DNA of 64,000 bases from Lacticaseibacillus hegangensis. GTDB lineage: Bacteria; Bacillota; Bacilli; Lactobacillales; Lactobacillaceae. Below are positions 16,044 to 24,525 of the stretch, piece after piece; within the stretch, counting starts at the first letter, position 1, and every line of letters begins with the position of its first letter. The notes under the pieces are model-generated. The model saw only the letters and a program-made list of their open reading frames with translations, ran no database searches and was not told the DNA's origin. Location of the stretch: positions 22,903 to 86,902 of the forward strand of contig NZ_RHOL01000008.1 of the NCBI RefSeq assembly GCF_003946465.1. Direction: 5' to 3'. A program made the translations under genes and the position numbers.

Positions 16044-16985
16044 TTACGCCTTACTCAGGCCTTCGTGGATCTTTTCCAGGTTCCACTTCATCATGTCGTA
16101 GTACGTGTCACCAGTCGTGCCGGCTTTGGCCAGCGAGTCGGTGAACAGCTGGGCGTGGATCGGCAGGCCGGTGTCCTGCGCGATTTTAGTCATCGACTTA
16201 GGGGAAACGGAGGTCTCGACGAACAGGCTGCGCACGTCGCTGTCGGCGATTTTGGCCAGCACGGCCTTCATCTGCGAAGGCGACCCCTGGGACTCGGAGT
16301 TCAGCTCCCAAATGTAGGCTGGGGTCAGGTCATAGGCGGCGCCGAAGTACTTAAACGCGCCTTCTGACGTGATCAGAACGCGGCGGTCTTTCGGCAGGTC
16401 CTGAAACTGGCGCTGGGCGGATTCGTGCAAGGTCGCAAGCTTGTTGGTGTAGGCTGCCGCGTTTTGCTGATAAAAGGGGGCGTTTTGCGGGTCTTTTTCA
16501 GCCAAAATGGCGGCGATGGTCCGCACGTACTGAATGCCGTTGGCCAGATCAAGCCAGGCGTGAGGATCTTGTTCTTTCGGATTGGTCGTCAGGTGGCGGG
16601 GCCGCACGCCGGCACTGGCCGCGAAAACCTCCTGGTCAAAGTGCTTGCCTGAAGTCTCGACCAACTTGGTGAACCAGCCGCTGCCGCCGGTTTCCAGGTT
16701 CAGGCCGTTGTGGAACAGCACGTCGGCTTCGACGGAGGCGGCGATGTCGGCAGGCCGCGGTTCGTATTCGTGAGGGTCGGTGCCGCGGGCGACAATCGGA
16801 TAGACTTCGACCTTATCCTTGCCGACTTGCTGCACCATATCCTCGAGAATCGAATTGGTGGTGACGACGTGCAGCTTGCCAGTGGGTGCGTCGGCGTGCG
16901 GCCGGTCGGTCCGGGTGGTCAAAAACATGGCGACGCCGGCAATCATGACGGTGACGCTGAACAGCGTGAGCCAAAAGCGGCGCAT
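16044..16985 (-). CDS. Zn/Mn ABC importer, substrate-binding protein
   Basis: A 313-residue cluster-9 metal-binding protein. It shows HVVTTNSILEDMVQQVG, the metal-ligand region GTDPHEYEPRPADI, DPHAWLDL and SVSPKSMTKIAQDTGLPI. The N-terminus MRRFWLTLFSVTVMIAGVAMFLTT is a membrane segment with no Cys, so it lacks the lipobox normal in Gram-positive relatives and may stay anchored by this helix. Zn or Mn cannot be decided from the sequence. Its start directly abuts the permease stop, making it the last gene of the operon. Confidence 0.88.
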   Translation of the reverse strand: MRRFWLTLFSVTVMIAGVAMFLTTRTDRPHADAPTGKLHVVTTNSILEDMVQQVGKDKVEVYPIVARGTDPHEYEPRPADIAASVEADVLFHNGLNLETGGSGWFTKLVETSGKHFDQEVFAASAGVRPRHLTTNPKEQDPHAWLDLANGIQYVRTIAAILAEKDPQNAPFYQQNAAAYTNKLATLHESAQRQFQDLPKDRRVLITSEGAFKYFGAAYDLTPAYIWELNSESQGSPSQMKAVLAKIADSDVRSLFVETSVSPKSMTKIAQDTGLPIHAQLFTDSLAKAGTTGDTYYDMMKWNLEKIHEGLSKA

Positions 16986-17873
16986 TTAGAGCACCTCCTC
17001 GGATTCGGGCAGCTGGGTCGCCGGCCGCCGCACGCGCGTTTTTAACCGCACGAAGCCTTGCTTGGGCGCCAGGACGAAGGACAGCAGGAACAGCGCGGCG
17101 GCGACCAGCACGATCGCCGGGCCGGACGCCCAGTTGAAGGTGTAGCTGAGGTACAGGCCGACGGTGGCAGAGACGGCGCCGATTGCCGCCGAGAGCCCAA
17201 GCATGACGGGCAGCCGGTTCGTCCAGAGAAACGCGGTGGCGGCCGGCGTGATCAGCATTGCGACCACCAAGATGATGCCGACGGTTTGGAGCGCCGATAC
17301 GGTGACCAGCGTCAGCACCAGCATTAGGCTGTAGTGGATGACCTGGACTTTGAGGCCGTATGTCTGCGCGAACACCGGGTCAAACGAGGTGATCTGCAGC
17401 TCTTTGTAAAAGGTCACCACAAACAGCAGCACGATGCCGAGTACCACGGCGGTGGTCATGATGTCGCCATCCGACACGGCGAGGATGTTCCCGAACAAAA
17501 TGTGGTTCAGGTTCACCGCGCTGCCAGCCGCGGCGATCAGGATAAAGCCTAGCGCGTAAAATGCTGAGAACACAATGCCGATCGACGTGTCGGTTTTGAG
17601 CTTGCTGTGGGTCGAGACAAAACCGATGAGCAGGGCCGCGATGATGCCGAAAACCGACGCACCGATCAGCAGGTTAATGCCGAGCATGTAGGCAATCGCG
17701 ACCCCTGGCAGCACCGCGTGGGAAATCGCGTCACCCATCAGCGACATGCCGCGCAGAATGATGAAGGCGCCGATGATGCCGGACATGATACCGACCATGA
17801 TCGCAGCCAGCAGGGCGCTTTGGAGGAAGCCGTAGCGGCCCAGCGCGGTGATGAATTCGGTAATGGTCGTCAT
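16986..17873 (-). CDS. Zn/Mn ABC importer, permease
   Basis: A 295-residue ABC-3 family permease with about eight helices. GRYGFLQSALLAAIMVGIMSGIIGAF and MSLMGDAISHAVLPGVAIAYMLG are the usual N-terminal and coupling regions of ZnuB/MntB/TroC proteins. It overlaps the ATPase gene by four bases (ATGA) and abuts the binding-protein gene. Confidence 0.92.
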   Translation of the reverse strand: MTTITEFITALGRYGFLQSALLAAIMVGIMSGIIGAFIILRGMSLMGDAISHAVLPGVAIAYMLGINLLIGASVFGIIAALLIGFVSTHSKLKTDTSIGIVFSAFYALGFILIAAAGSAVNLNHILFGNILAVSDGDIMTTAVVLGIVLLFVVTFYKELQITSFDPVFAQTYGLKVQVIHYSLMLVLTLVTVSALQTVGIILVVAMLITPAATAFLWTNRLPVMLGLSAAIGAVSATVGLYLSYTFNWASGPAIVLVAAALFLLSFVLAPKQGFVRLKTRVRRPATQLPESEEVL

Positions 17874-18610
17874 TGCGCCACCTCCTGCTGGTCGAACAGG
17901 ACCGCCGACAAGTCTGGGGAAAAGGCGCGCGTGATGTTGGCTGCGGTGTAGACCTGCCCGACTGGCCCGTAGTCGATGATGCCATGGTTCATCACGACCA
18001 GGTCGTCAAAGTACTGGAAGACCTTGTTCAAGTCGTGGTGCACAATGATGATCGTTTTGCCAGCGTCGCGCCACTCCTTCAGGATCGCCATGATGGTAGT
18101 TTCGCTTTGCAGGTCGATGCCGACAAAAGGCTCATCGAGGATGATGAGGTCGGCGTCTTGCACGATGGCGCGGGCGACGAACACGCGCTGGAGCTGGCCC
18201 CCGGATAGGTTGCCGATTTGGCGCTGGGCAAATGCACCCAGCTGAACTTGTTCAAGGGCGGCCTTGGCTTGGGCTTTTTCCTCGCGGCCGGGATGGTTGA
18301 AGAGGCCGAGGCGCGCGTACGTGCCAGTCAGTACGACGTCGAAGGCACTGATGGGGAACGTCAGGTCTAAGTCCTTACGCTGCTCGACGTATGCGATGCG
18401 GCGCTTGAAGGCGCTCAGCGAGCGGCCGTTGAACGTGGCTGTGCCGTGTTGCTTTTTGATCAGGCCGAGTGCGGCCTTGATCAGCGTTGATTTTCCTGCA
18501 CCATTGGGACCGATGATGCCAGTGATTTTGCCTGCGTCGAAGGTGACGGTCGCATCAGTGAACACTGGTGTGGCATCGTAAGCAACGGTGAGGTCCGTGA
18601 GTTGAAGCAT
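17870..18610 (-). CDS. Zn/Mn ABC importer, ATP-binding protein
   Basis: A 246-residue ATPase with Walker A GPNGAGKSTL, signature NLSGGQLQRVFVARAI, Walker B LIILDEPFVGID and a switch His in IIIVHHDL. This is the MntB/ZnuC/TroB type. AAGGAGGGG lies 5 bases before the ATG. It leads the ATPase-permease-binding protein operon, with a metalloregulator-like dyad at 18627-18642 just upstream. Confidence 0.92.
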   Translation of the reverse strand: MLQLTDLTVAYDATPVFTDATVTFDAGKITGIIGPNGAGKSTLIKAALGLIKKQHGTATFNGRSLSAFKRRIAYVEQRKDLDLTFPISAFDVVLTGTYARLGLFNHPGREEKAQAKAALEQVQLGAFAQRQIGNLSGGQLQRVFVARAIVQDADLIILDEPFVGIDLQSETTIMAILKEWRDAGKTIIIVHHDLNKVFQYFDDLVVMNHGIIDYGPVGQVYTAANITRAFSPDLSAVLFDQQEVAQ

Positions 18611-18626
18611 GGAACCCCTCCTTAGT

Positions 18627-18642
18627 TTTAGGCGTGGCTAAA
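18627..18642 (-). promoter_or_regulatory. MntR/DtxR-like dyad upstream of the metal ABC operon
   Basis: TTTAGGCGTGGCTAAA is a dyad with TTTAG/CTAAA ends, resembling the TTAGG...CCTAA core of DtxR-family sites. It lies 17 bases before the start codon. The match is weaker than at mntH. Confidence 0.5.
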
Positions 18643-18746
18643 CTTTTCTCAACCTAAGCATATCAGGTGGAGCGAATTTGCGCAACCAAAATAGGCCGTG
18701 CCACCACCTCAGGCAGAGGGGATGACGCGGTCTCAATTCGGTGGGT

Positions 18747-19064
18747 TTATAGTTTGACGGGCTGGCCGGCAGTTCCATGTGAAACATGGGCCAGCATGGC
18801 GTCGACCACGGTCAGCACGTGCGGCTCGTCCAGGATGTAATACACATGGCGGCCGACCCGGCGGCGCGAGACCAGCCGATACCGATACAGCATCGCCAGC
18901 TGGTGAGAGACCTGCGGCTGATCGATGTCTAACCCTTCGACGATGGTCGTGACATCAGCCTCGCGATTTTTGAGGAAATACAGGATGCGGACGCGGGTGT
19001 CGTTGCTGAGGACCTTGAAGATCCTCACCGCTTCCGCTAATTGTTGCGCATTCATTTGGGCCAT
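18747..19064 (-). CDS. ArsR/SmtB-family metal-sensing repressor
   Basis: A 105-residue winged-helix repressor. The recognition helix is in LDIDQPQVSHQLAML. The last helix, EPHVLTVVDAMLAHVSH, aligns with the alpha-5 zinc site of CzrA (Asp84, His86, His97, His100), with the three His kept and Glu in place of Asp. It is therefore probably a Zn/Co-type sensor releasing DNA when metal is bound. It starts 3 bases after the stop of the CadD-like gene, which it should control through the dyad at 19652-19671. Confidence 0.88.
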   Translation of the reverse strand: MAQMNAQQLAEAVRIFKVLSNDTRVRILYFLKNREADVTTIVEGLDIDQPQVSHQLAMLYRYRLVSRRRVGRHVYYILDEPHVLTVVDAMLAHVSHGTAGQPVKL

Positions 19065-19067
19065 CTC

Positions 19068-19631
19068 CTAGACTAGGGCAAGCAAGTGGGAGATCAAACC
19101 GCTGTCCCAAAAGACCCAGAGCCCCACGGCCGCGTAACACACGCGCATCAGCGTTTCACCATGGGCCTTCATCACCGCCGCCAGCTGCGGCACGCGGCCG
19201 ATCAGGTTGATGACCAGGACCACCGCGACGGCCAGCAGGGCAATGAAGACCAGCGTGACTCCAAAGTGAGCCAACGTCTCGCCGGCCAGGACCGGCAGGA
19301 AAATCGACAGGTTGCAGCCGGCGCAGACGGACAGGTAGGTCAGGAACACCGAGGCGACTGCCGAGCTTTGCGTGCGCGGCTGATCCGCATCGTGGTCTTG
19401 CCGCAGCGCCATGTACAGCGGCAGGACGCCGAGGACGCCCAGCGCCCATTCGGGTACCAGCAGCGCCAGTGTTTTGCCGATCGCAAAGCTCAAGGTCATC
19501 AGCACAGTGACGCCGAGCAGGTAGCCCAGGATCACTGCGCCGCGCGAGTATCGCTTGAGCAGGAACAGCAGCATGAAGAAAAAGTCTAAGTTCACACTGA
19601 GAAAAGTCAGCGTGAGGAGCCAGTAGTTCAT
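19068..19631 (-). CDS. CadD-like cadmium/heavy-metal resistance transporter
   Basis: A 187-residue protein with five or six membrane helices. It resembles CadD: TFLSVNLDFFFMLLFLLKRY at the start (TxxDxxxxLLxF motif), GVLGVLPLYMALRQ in the middle, VCAGCNLSIFLPVLA (where CadD has SCGADN-IGLFVP) and a final helix. It would export divalent metal at the membrane. It is in one operon with the ArsR-type gene. The assignment rests on motif spacing and is less certain than the regulator. Confidence 0.75.
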   Translation of the reverse strand: MNYWLLTLTFLSVNLDFFFMLLFLLKRYSRGAVILGYLLGVTVLMTLSFAIGKTLALLVPEWALGVLGVLPLYMALRQDHDADQPRTQSSAVASVFLTYLSVCAGCNLSIFLPVLAGETLAHFGVTLVFIALLAVAVVLVINLIGRVPQLAAVMKAHGETLMRVCYAAVGLWVFWDSGLISHLLALV

Positions 19632-19651
19632 AAGCGACTTCCTAACTTGTT

Positions 19652-19671
19652 ATATGTTTTATGTTGCATAT
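19652..19671 (-). promoter_or_regulatory. ArsR-type operator
   Basis: ATATG (19652-19656) and CATAT (19667-19671) form an imperfect dyad with a 10-bp centre, as in CzrA/SmtB sites, upstream of the CadD-like gene. Confidence 0.55.
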
Positions 19672-19675
19672 GTCC

Positions 19676-19706
19676 GCTAAAAACAAAGCCCGAAAATTTC
19701 CCGGGC
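19676..19706 (-). terminator. Terminator of the mntH-usp operon
   Basis: On the reverse strand GCCCG pairs with CGGGC across a 9-base loop, then a T-rich run follows. Confidence 0.7.
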
Positions 19707-19716
19707 AATGTTTGCG

Positions 19717-20154
19717 TTACTCGCGTACCACCAGCACGGAGCACGGCGCGTATTTCGCCATGTAGGCCGCCTGAGAGCCAAAGTGCCGGGCGATGCCTTT
19801 TTTGGCGGCGGCGCCGATCACCAGCAGATCCGGCTGGTACTTGGGGATCAGCGTTTTGACGATCGTTTCGCCGGCGTCGCCTTCGCCGATCACGGCGCGG
19901 ACGTCCTTGATGCCGGCCTTTTCGGCGAGCTGGACGTATTCGGACAAGTGCTGCTCGAGGTCCTTGCGCTCGCCGTGCACGTAATCCTTCGACAGGGCTT
20001 CGTACACGTTCATTTCATCACTTTCCATGATTGTCGTGATCACGAGGCTGGCGCCGTCGACACGGGCGCGGTGGATCGCGTACTGAAACGCGGCCAAGGC
20101 GTCGGCCGAGTCATCAACGCCAACGAGGATCTTGTGATAGTCATCTTCTGACAT
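19717..20154 (-). CDS. Universal stress protein, UspA family
   Basis: A 145-residue single-domain Usp. KILVGVDDSADALAAFQYAI is the first strand and helix, and VIGAAAKKGIARHFGSQAAYMAKYAPCSVLVV is the ATP-binding loop and last strand. Its ATG shares one base with the mntH stop (TGATG), so it is translationally coupled to the manganese transporter. A role in stress tolerance is family knowledge; the partner is inferred. Confidence 0.9.
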   Translation of the reverse strand: MSEDDYHKILVGVDDSADALAAFQYAIHRARVDGASLVITTIMESDEMNVYEALSKDYVHGERKDLEQHLSEYVQLAEKAGIKDVRAVIGEGDAGETIVKTLIPKYQPDLLVIGAAAKKGIARHFGSQAAYMAKYAPCSVLVVRE

Positions 20155-21809
20155 CAGCGATTATCCTCCTTTTTTTGTTGATCTTCAGCAGTTTCTTCAG
20201 CGCGCTCCTGCTTGACCATTTCGTCGGCAGACTTGCCGGCAGCCAGCAGGTCGTCGCGTGACATCCCGGACGCGATCAGCGCCTGGTTGCCTTTGTACAT
20301 GTCGTACATGCACCAAGCGAGCAGTAGTAGGATCAGCACGATGGCAACGTAAGCGGCCATGTGCGCTTCGCTGGCCATGCTTGGGCTGACAAAATCAGCG
20401 AAGGCATCGGGCAGGTTGAGCATGTTGAGGAAGGTCAAGCCAATGACTGAGACCCAGCCGCAAATTTTGACCCAAAGCCGGTTTTTGAAGCGAGCGCCCA
20501 TTTCGGCCTTGGAATCCACCATCAGAAGCAGTGGCAGCATGGAAAATGGCAGGGCGAATGCGAGGAAGACCTGAGAATCGTTCATTAAATTGTTCAGCGC
20601 TTCGTGTTCGGCGACCGGTGACAGGTTGCGGGTCATCCACACGCAGACCAGCACAGGAATGACGGAAATCAACCGGGTGACCAAGCGCCGGGCCCACAGC
20701 GGCATTTTCATGTGGACGAAGCCTTCCATGATGACCTGCCCTGACAGGGTCCCGGTGATGGTCGAGTTCTGGCCGGAAGCCAGCAACGCGACGGCAAACA
20801 GCGTTGAAAGAATGCCAGACTTAGCAACGGCGATCAAAATGCCGTTGGAAAGGACCGAAGTGTCGGACAGTGCCTTATATAGGCCGAAGAAGGACGGATC
20901 CTTGACGGCGCCGCTCTTGAAGACGGCGACCCCCATGATCAAAAGCAAAGAGTTCACGACGAAGGCAACGGATAGCTGGATGTTGGAATCCCACTGGCTG
21001 AAGCGCACGGACTGGGCGACTTGGTCTTCATCGTCGTGGTCGATCTTGCGTGTTTGCGAAATCGCCGAGTGTAGGTACAGGTTGTGGGGCATGACTGTGG
21101 CCCCAATAATACCCAGCGCGCCGGACAGCGGCGTCATGCCGTTGACCGTTGGGTGAGAAGCAATCGTGCCCGCCGATGGGACCAACCCTTTGATCGCGGC
21201 CGCCCAATCAGGCCGGCTCAGCGCCACCTGATAGGCGAAGACAAACAGGATCACGAGGATCAGCGCCACCACAATGGCTTCGATTTTGCGGAAACCAATT
21301 TTGGTCAGGAGCAATAATAGCAGCACATCAAATACGGTAATGAAAACATCAATGACCAACGGAATGCCGAACATCAGGTACAGTGCAATGGCCGCGCCGA
21401 TGACTTCTGCGATATCAGTCGCCATGATGGCGAGCTCAGTCATGATCCATAGGACAATGCCAAGTGCTTTGCTGGTCCGAGCCCGAATGGCCTGGGCCAA
21501 ATCCATTTGCGTCACAATGCCAAGTTTAGCCGCCATATTTTGGAGCAACATCGCGATTAAACTTGAAATTAGGATGATGGACATCAGGAGGTACCCGAAG
21601 TTTTGCCCCCCGGTGATACTGGTCGACCAGTTACCTGGATCCATGTAACCGACGGCAACCAAAGCCCCGGGACCTGAATAAGCCAGTAGTGTACGCCAGA
21701 AGCCTTTGCCTTTTGGCACTTCGACGGTGCCGTTGATCTCCTCCAGTGAGGGCCCATTCGCGTACTCAATGAGCTTGCGCTTTTTGGGTGTTGCAGCTGT
21801 TTCTTTCAA
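20154..21809 (-). CDS. mntH: Nramp-family divalent metal transporter MntH
   Basis: A 551-residue protein with 11-12 helices that should import Mn2+ (and Fe2+) with protons. The metal site in helix 1 is GYMDPGNW (DPGN) and the helix 6 motif is [15 protein letters not shown] (MPH). The cytoplasmic N- and C-terminal extensions are charged. The start is TTG 21809, because AAAGGA lies 9 bases upstream; a TTG at 21818 would overlap this site. A near-perfect MntR-type palindrome sits in the promoter. Confidence 0.95.
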   Translation of the reverse strand: MKETAATPKKRKLIEYANGPSLEEINGTVEVPKGKGFWRTLLAYSGPGALVAVGYMDPGNWSTSITGGQNFGYLLMSIILISSLIAMLLQNMAAKLGIVTQMDLAQAIRARTSKALGIVLWIMTELAIMATDIAEVIGAAIALYLMFGIPLVIDVFITVFDVLLLLLLTKIGFRKIEAIVVALILVILFVFAYQVALSRPDWAAAIKGLVPSAGTIASHPTVNGMTPLSGALGIIGATVMPHNLYLHSAISQTRKIDHDDEDQVAQSVRFSQWDSNIQLSVAFVVNSLLLIMGVAVFKSGAVKDPSFFGLYKALSDTSVLSNGILIAVAKSGILSTLFAVALLASGQNSTITGTLSGQVIMEGFVHMKMPLWARRLVTRLISVIPVLVCVWMTRNLSPVAEHEALNNLMNDSQVFLAFALPFSMLPLLLMVDSKAEMGARFKNRLWVKICGWVSVIGLTFLNMLNLPDAFADFVSPSMASEAHMAAYVAIVLILLLLAWCMYDMYKGNQALIASGMSRDDLLAAGKSADEMVKQERAEETAEDQQKKEDNR

Positions 21810-21838
21810 TATCCCCAATCCTTTCTGAAATCACCCTC

Positions 21839-21893
21839 AGTATACCCCTGAAGTTTTCTCTGTAAAGCATTTTGTTAGGATTACCTAACAAAA
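21839..21893 (-). promoter_or_regulatory. mntH promoter with MntR-type operator
   Basis: Reverse-strand TTTACA (21866-21861) and TATACT (21844-21839) have a 16-bp spacer. TTTTGTTAGG-ATTA-CCTAACAAAA (21870-21893) has perfect 10-bp arms and the TTAGG-N4-CCTAA core of DtxR/MntR-family boxes, just upstream of the -35 box. Confidence 0.85.
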
Positions 21894-22118
21894 CTTTTCA
21901 ACAGAAGCATGCAAATATGCGTTATATGCCAATAATACCGGGGATTCTAAGCACTTGGGTTATTTTTGTATCCCTAACAAAAAGGTAGTAAAAGCGATTC
22001 ATCAACACATGAAAAAGAATATTCGGCGGATGAAAAACTTGAAAATACTGAGCTGGTTGCCCATCCACGGGCATATATGGAAGAACTATCGTAAATCCGT
22101 GAGAACCCGCCAATCCCC
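21894..22118. other. Gene-poor stretch upstream of the VIT genes
   Basis: No convincing gene is present. A second, half-conserved metal box (CCCTAACAAAAA, within 21963-21983) matches one arm of the mntH operator. A small GCCC/GGGC hairpin lies near 22060-22073. ORFs on both strands here lack ribosome sites. Confidence 0.4.
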
Positions 22119-22183
22119 TTTATTTAGGATACCCAAACAAAACCAGCTTAATGCTTTACAATGGGGAAGGTGAGACTTAGACT
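22119..22183 (+). promoter_or_regulatory. Promoter and MntR-like box of the VIT genes
   Basis: Positions 22119-22142 (TTTATTTAGGATACCCAAAC...) align without gaps to the mntH operator, with most arm positions kept. TTTACA (22155-22160) and TAGACT (22178-22183) follow with a 17-bp spacer, 45 bases before the first VIT start. Confidence 0.65.
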
Positions 22184-22228
22184 GGCTTATGTACATATTA
22201 GAATGGTTACAAATTGTGGGGTGGAACC

Positions 22229-22897
22229 ATGAAGCTATCAGAAAAGGTCAACGTGCTGCGCGCCAGTGTCATGGGCGCTAACGACGGCATCGTATCGGTG
22301 GCCGGAATCGTCATCGGCGTGGCCGGCGCGACGGCCAACAACTACGCGATCCTGATTTCCGGACTGTCCGGTATGCTTGCCGGCACCGTGTCCATGGCGA
22401 TGGGCGAGTACGTTTCCGTGAACGCCGAGCGCGACGGGCAAAAACGCGCGATCACTGAAGAAAGCCGCGCACTGGATGACGATTATCAGGGTGAGTTCGA
22501 TTTCATCCAGCACAAGTATATGAAGACAGGCATCTCCGGCGACCTGGCAAAAAAGGCCACCGGCGAGATGCTGAGCCGCGACCCGCTGAACGTGGCCGTG
22601 CGCGAACGGTTCGGGTTCGATTCCGGCGAGACCACCAGCGCGGTCGCAGCCGCCGTGTCCTCCATGATTGCCTTCCCGACGGGGTCGATCCTGCCGCTGG
22701 TGGCGATCACCCTGTTCCCGCCGGCCATCAAGCTGTGGGCCACGGTCGTTGCGGTGGTCATTGCGCTGACCATCACCGGTTACATCGCCGCGGCGCTGGG
22801 TAACGCGAACCGCTGGAAGGCGGCGCTGCGTAACGTGGTGTCAGGGCTCTTGACGATGGCCGTGACCTACTGGATCGGCACGCTGTTTGCGCATTAA
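22229..22897 (+). CDS. VIT1/CCC1-family transporter (first copy)
   Basis: A 222-residue membrane protein of the vacuolar iron/manganese transporter family. It starts MKLSEKVNVLRASVMGANDGIVSVAGIVIG, the first helix with the conserved ANDGI motif, followed by SGMLAGTVSMAMGEYVSV, a cytoplasmic metal-binding helix pair, and three C-terminal helices. The start is ATG 22229 after GGGGTGG. In bacteria such proteins export Mn or Fe. A second copy follows 15 bases later, so they may form a heterodimer. Confidence 0.9.
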   Translation: MKLSEKVNVLRASVMGANDGIVSVAGIVIGVAGATANNYAILISGLSGMLAGTVSMAMGEYVSVNAERDGQKRAITEESRALDDDYQGEFDFIQHKYMKTGISGDLAKKATGEMLSRDPLNVAVRERFGFDSGETTSAVAAAVSSMIAFPTGSILPLVAITLFPPAIKLWATVVAVVIALTITGYIAAALGNANRWKAALRNVVSGLLTMAVTYWIGTLFAH

Positions 22898-22912
22898 AGG
22901 GAAGCGGTCACG

Positions 22913-23614
22913 ATGATGAAGACGATCAATAAACCAAAAACTAAAGATAAGCAGACCATGGCCGAGCGTGCGAACACGCTGCGGGCCGGCGTTCTGGGCG
23001 CCAATGACGGCATTTTAACCGTCGTCGGGGTGCTGTTTTCCGTGGCGGCGGCGACCACCAATCAGTTCACGATTTTCATCGCGGGGCTGTCGGACCTGTT
23101 GGCCTGCGCCTTTTCCATGGCGTCCGGCGAGTACGCCTCGGTGTCGTCGCAAAAGGACACCGAAAAGGCGGTCGTGGCCGAGGAGTCACGGCTGCTTGAA
23201 ACGGATCCAGCCGGCGAGAAGCAGGCGGTGGCGGACTACTATGTCGCGCGCGGGGTCACGGCCGAAACGGCGGGGCAAATCGCCGATCAGCTGCTGCACG
23301 AAGATGCGCTGGGCACGGTGATCCGCGTCAAGTACGGGCTGAAAAAGGACCACTACATGAACCCGTGGTACGCCGCGTTTGCGTCCCTAGTGTCTGCGGC
23401 GTCCGGCGGCATTTTTCCGCTGTTTGCGATGACGGTGGCGCCGGTGGCCTGGCAGTGGCCGGCGACCATTCTCGCCGTCATTCCGTCGGTGTCCCTGACC
23501 GGTTACCTGTCCGCGAAGCTCGGCAACGGCCTGGTGAAAAACGCGATGATCCGTAACGTGGTCGTCGGTATCATCACCATGATCATTCACTACGGCATCG
23601 GGCAGCTGATGTAA
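22913..23614 (+). CDS. VIT1/CCC1-family transporter (second copy)
   Basis: A 233-residue paralogue of the preceding gene: NTLRAGVLGANDGILTVVGVLFSV and SDLLACAFSMASGEYASVSSQKD match its motifs. The helical cytoplasmic domain is followed by three membrane helices. It is cotranscribed with the first copy. Metal export (Mn/Fe) is a family-level call, supported by the metal-box-like site upstream of the pair. Confidence 0.9.
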   Translation: MMKTINKPKTKDKQTMAERANTLRAGVLGANDGILTVVGVLFSVAAATTNQFTIFIAGLSDLLACAFSMASGEYASVSSQKDTEKAVVAEESRLLETDPAGEKQAVADYYVARGVTAETAGQIADQLLHEDALGTVIRVKYGLKKDHYMNPWYAAFASLVSAASGGIFPLFAMTVAPVAWQWPATILAVIPSVSLTGYLSAKLGNGLVKNAMIRNVVVGIITMIIHYGIGQLM

Positions 23615-23727
23615 AACTGTGCCGCGGGGCGATCATTTCCCGGGTGATGTGGTATGGTGGGATTGTACCAAGATGTTTGGACGACCTAAAAAACGGCCAG
23701 TAGACCCTGAGAAAGGGAGCGAAAGAC

Positions 23728-23868
23728 ATGGCGGAAGCAAACGAGCAGCCCATGATTGATGCGGCAACTCAAATGCAGCTGAGGGATCAGACGGAATGCG
23801 AAAGGATGATTGACGGTTTTCTTTTGCAAAATCTGGTCACGATGACCAACCAGTCTTATTTAGCCTAA
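23728..23868 (+). CDS. Small ORF of 46 residues, unknown
   Basis: A short frame beginning MAEANEQPMIDAATQMQLRD and ending TNQSYLA. GAAAGGGAG lies 8 bases before the ATG and a strong hairpin follows 27 bases after the stop, which supports a real gene. It has no membrane segment and one Cys. I do not recognise it. Confidence 0.5.
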   Translation: MAEANEQPMIDAATQMQLRDQTECERMIDGFLLQNLVTMTNQSYLA

Positions 23869-23894
23869 TTCACGGCGCAACATGGCGCAGTGAA

Positions 23895-23942
23895 ACACAA
23901 ACGCACCGCTCGAAAACCATTCGGGCGGTGCGTTTGCGTGTA
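23895..23942. terminator. Long hairpin between the small ORF and the NUDIX gene
   Basis: ACACAAACGCACCGC pairs with GCGGTGCGTTTGCGTGT (one bulge) across a short loop. There is no good T-run, but the position between convergent genes suits a bidirectional stop. Confidence 0.65.
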
Positions 23943-23944
23943 CG

Positions 23945-24403
23945 CTAGCAGTGCTTGGCGGCGTACGCGACCATGTCTGCGTTTTGCTGGTTCAGCAGCG
24001 GCGGTAGGGCGTCCAGTGGCCAGTATTTCATCTCCGTGGTTTCGTTCGGGTCGGCCTCTTCGAAGCTGCCGCCGACCTGCTTGACTTCGTAGAGCATGGC
24101 GATGGTCTGGCAGACGTCGCCGTTGGGGTAAATCGTTTCGCCCTGGTCGAAGCAGTGAAGCTGGCGCACGATTGCGACATCGAGGCCGCTGTCTTCCTTA
24201 TACTCGCGGACCAGCGTTTGTGCATAGGTTTCGCCGTACTCCATGTAGCCGCCCGGCAGGCTCCAGGTCCCGTTATCCGTGCGGTGGTTGAGCAAGACCT
24301 CGCGCTTGTCGTTCAGCAGGATGCCGGCCGCGCAGTTGAGGATCAGCGGCATGTGGCCAACCTTGGCGCGGATCGCTTTGATGTAGCCGTAAGTTTCTGG
24401 CAT
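23945..24403 (-). CDS. NUDIX hydrolase
   Basis: A 152-residue pyrophosphohydrolase. The Nudix box reads GGYMEYGETYAQTLVREYKEDSGL, matching Gx5Ex7REUxEExGU except for Asp in place of the second Glu of the EE pair. AAGGAGG lies 7 bases before the ATG. It resembles ADP-ribose/NTP-type house-cleaning enzymes; the substrate is unknown. It is a single-gene unit. Confidence 0.88.
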   Translation of the reverse strand: MPETYGYIKAIRAKVGHMPLILNCAAGILLNDKREVLLNHRTDNGTWSLPGGYMEYGETYAQTLVREYKEDSGLDVAIVRQLHCFDQGETIYPNGDVCQTIAMLYEVKQVGGSFEEADPNETTEMKYWPLDALPPLLNQQNADMVAYAAKHC

Positions 24404-24525
24404 GTGGCGCCTCCTTTTCCTTCTAGCATACGCCCATTATCGCCCAGTGGCATTATGGGAAACTGACCTGCAGAGCGCCTGCCACTGTGTTATTTTTACA
24501 TAAGCAAAATCATTGGAGGGCGACG

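Noticed and set aside
21922..22173. ORFs on both strands upstream of the VIT genes
   Set aside because: No ribosome sites, no motifs; the region holds promoter and metal-box sequence.
21894..22228. Manganese (yybP-ykoY) riboswitch before the VIT genes
   Set aside because: The conserved loops were not found; a protein operator-like box explains metal control better.
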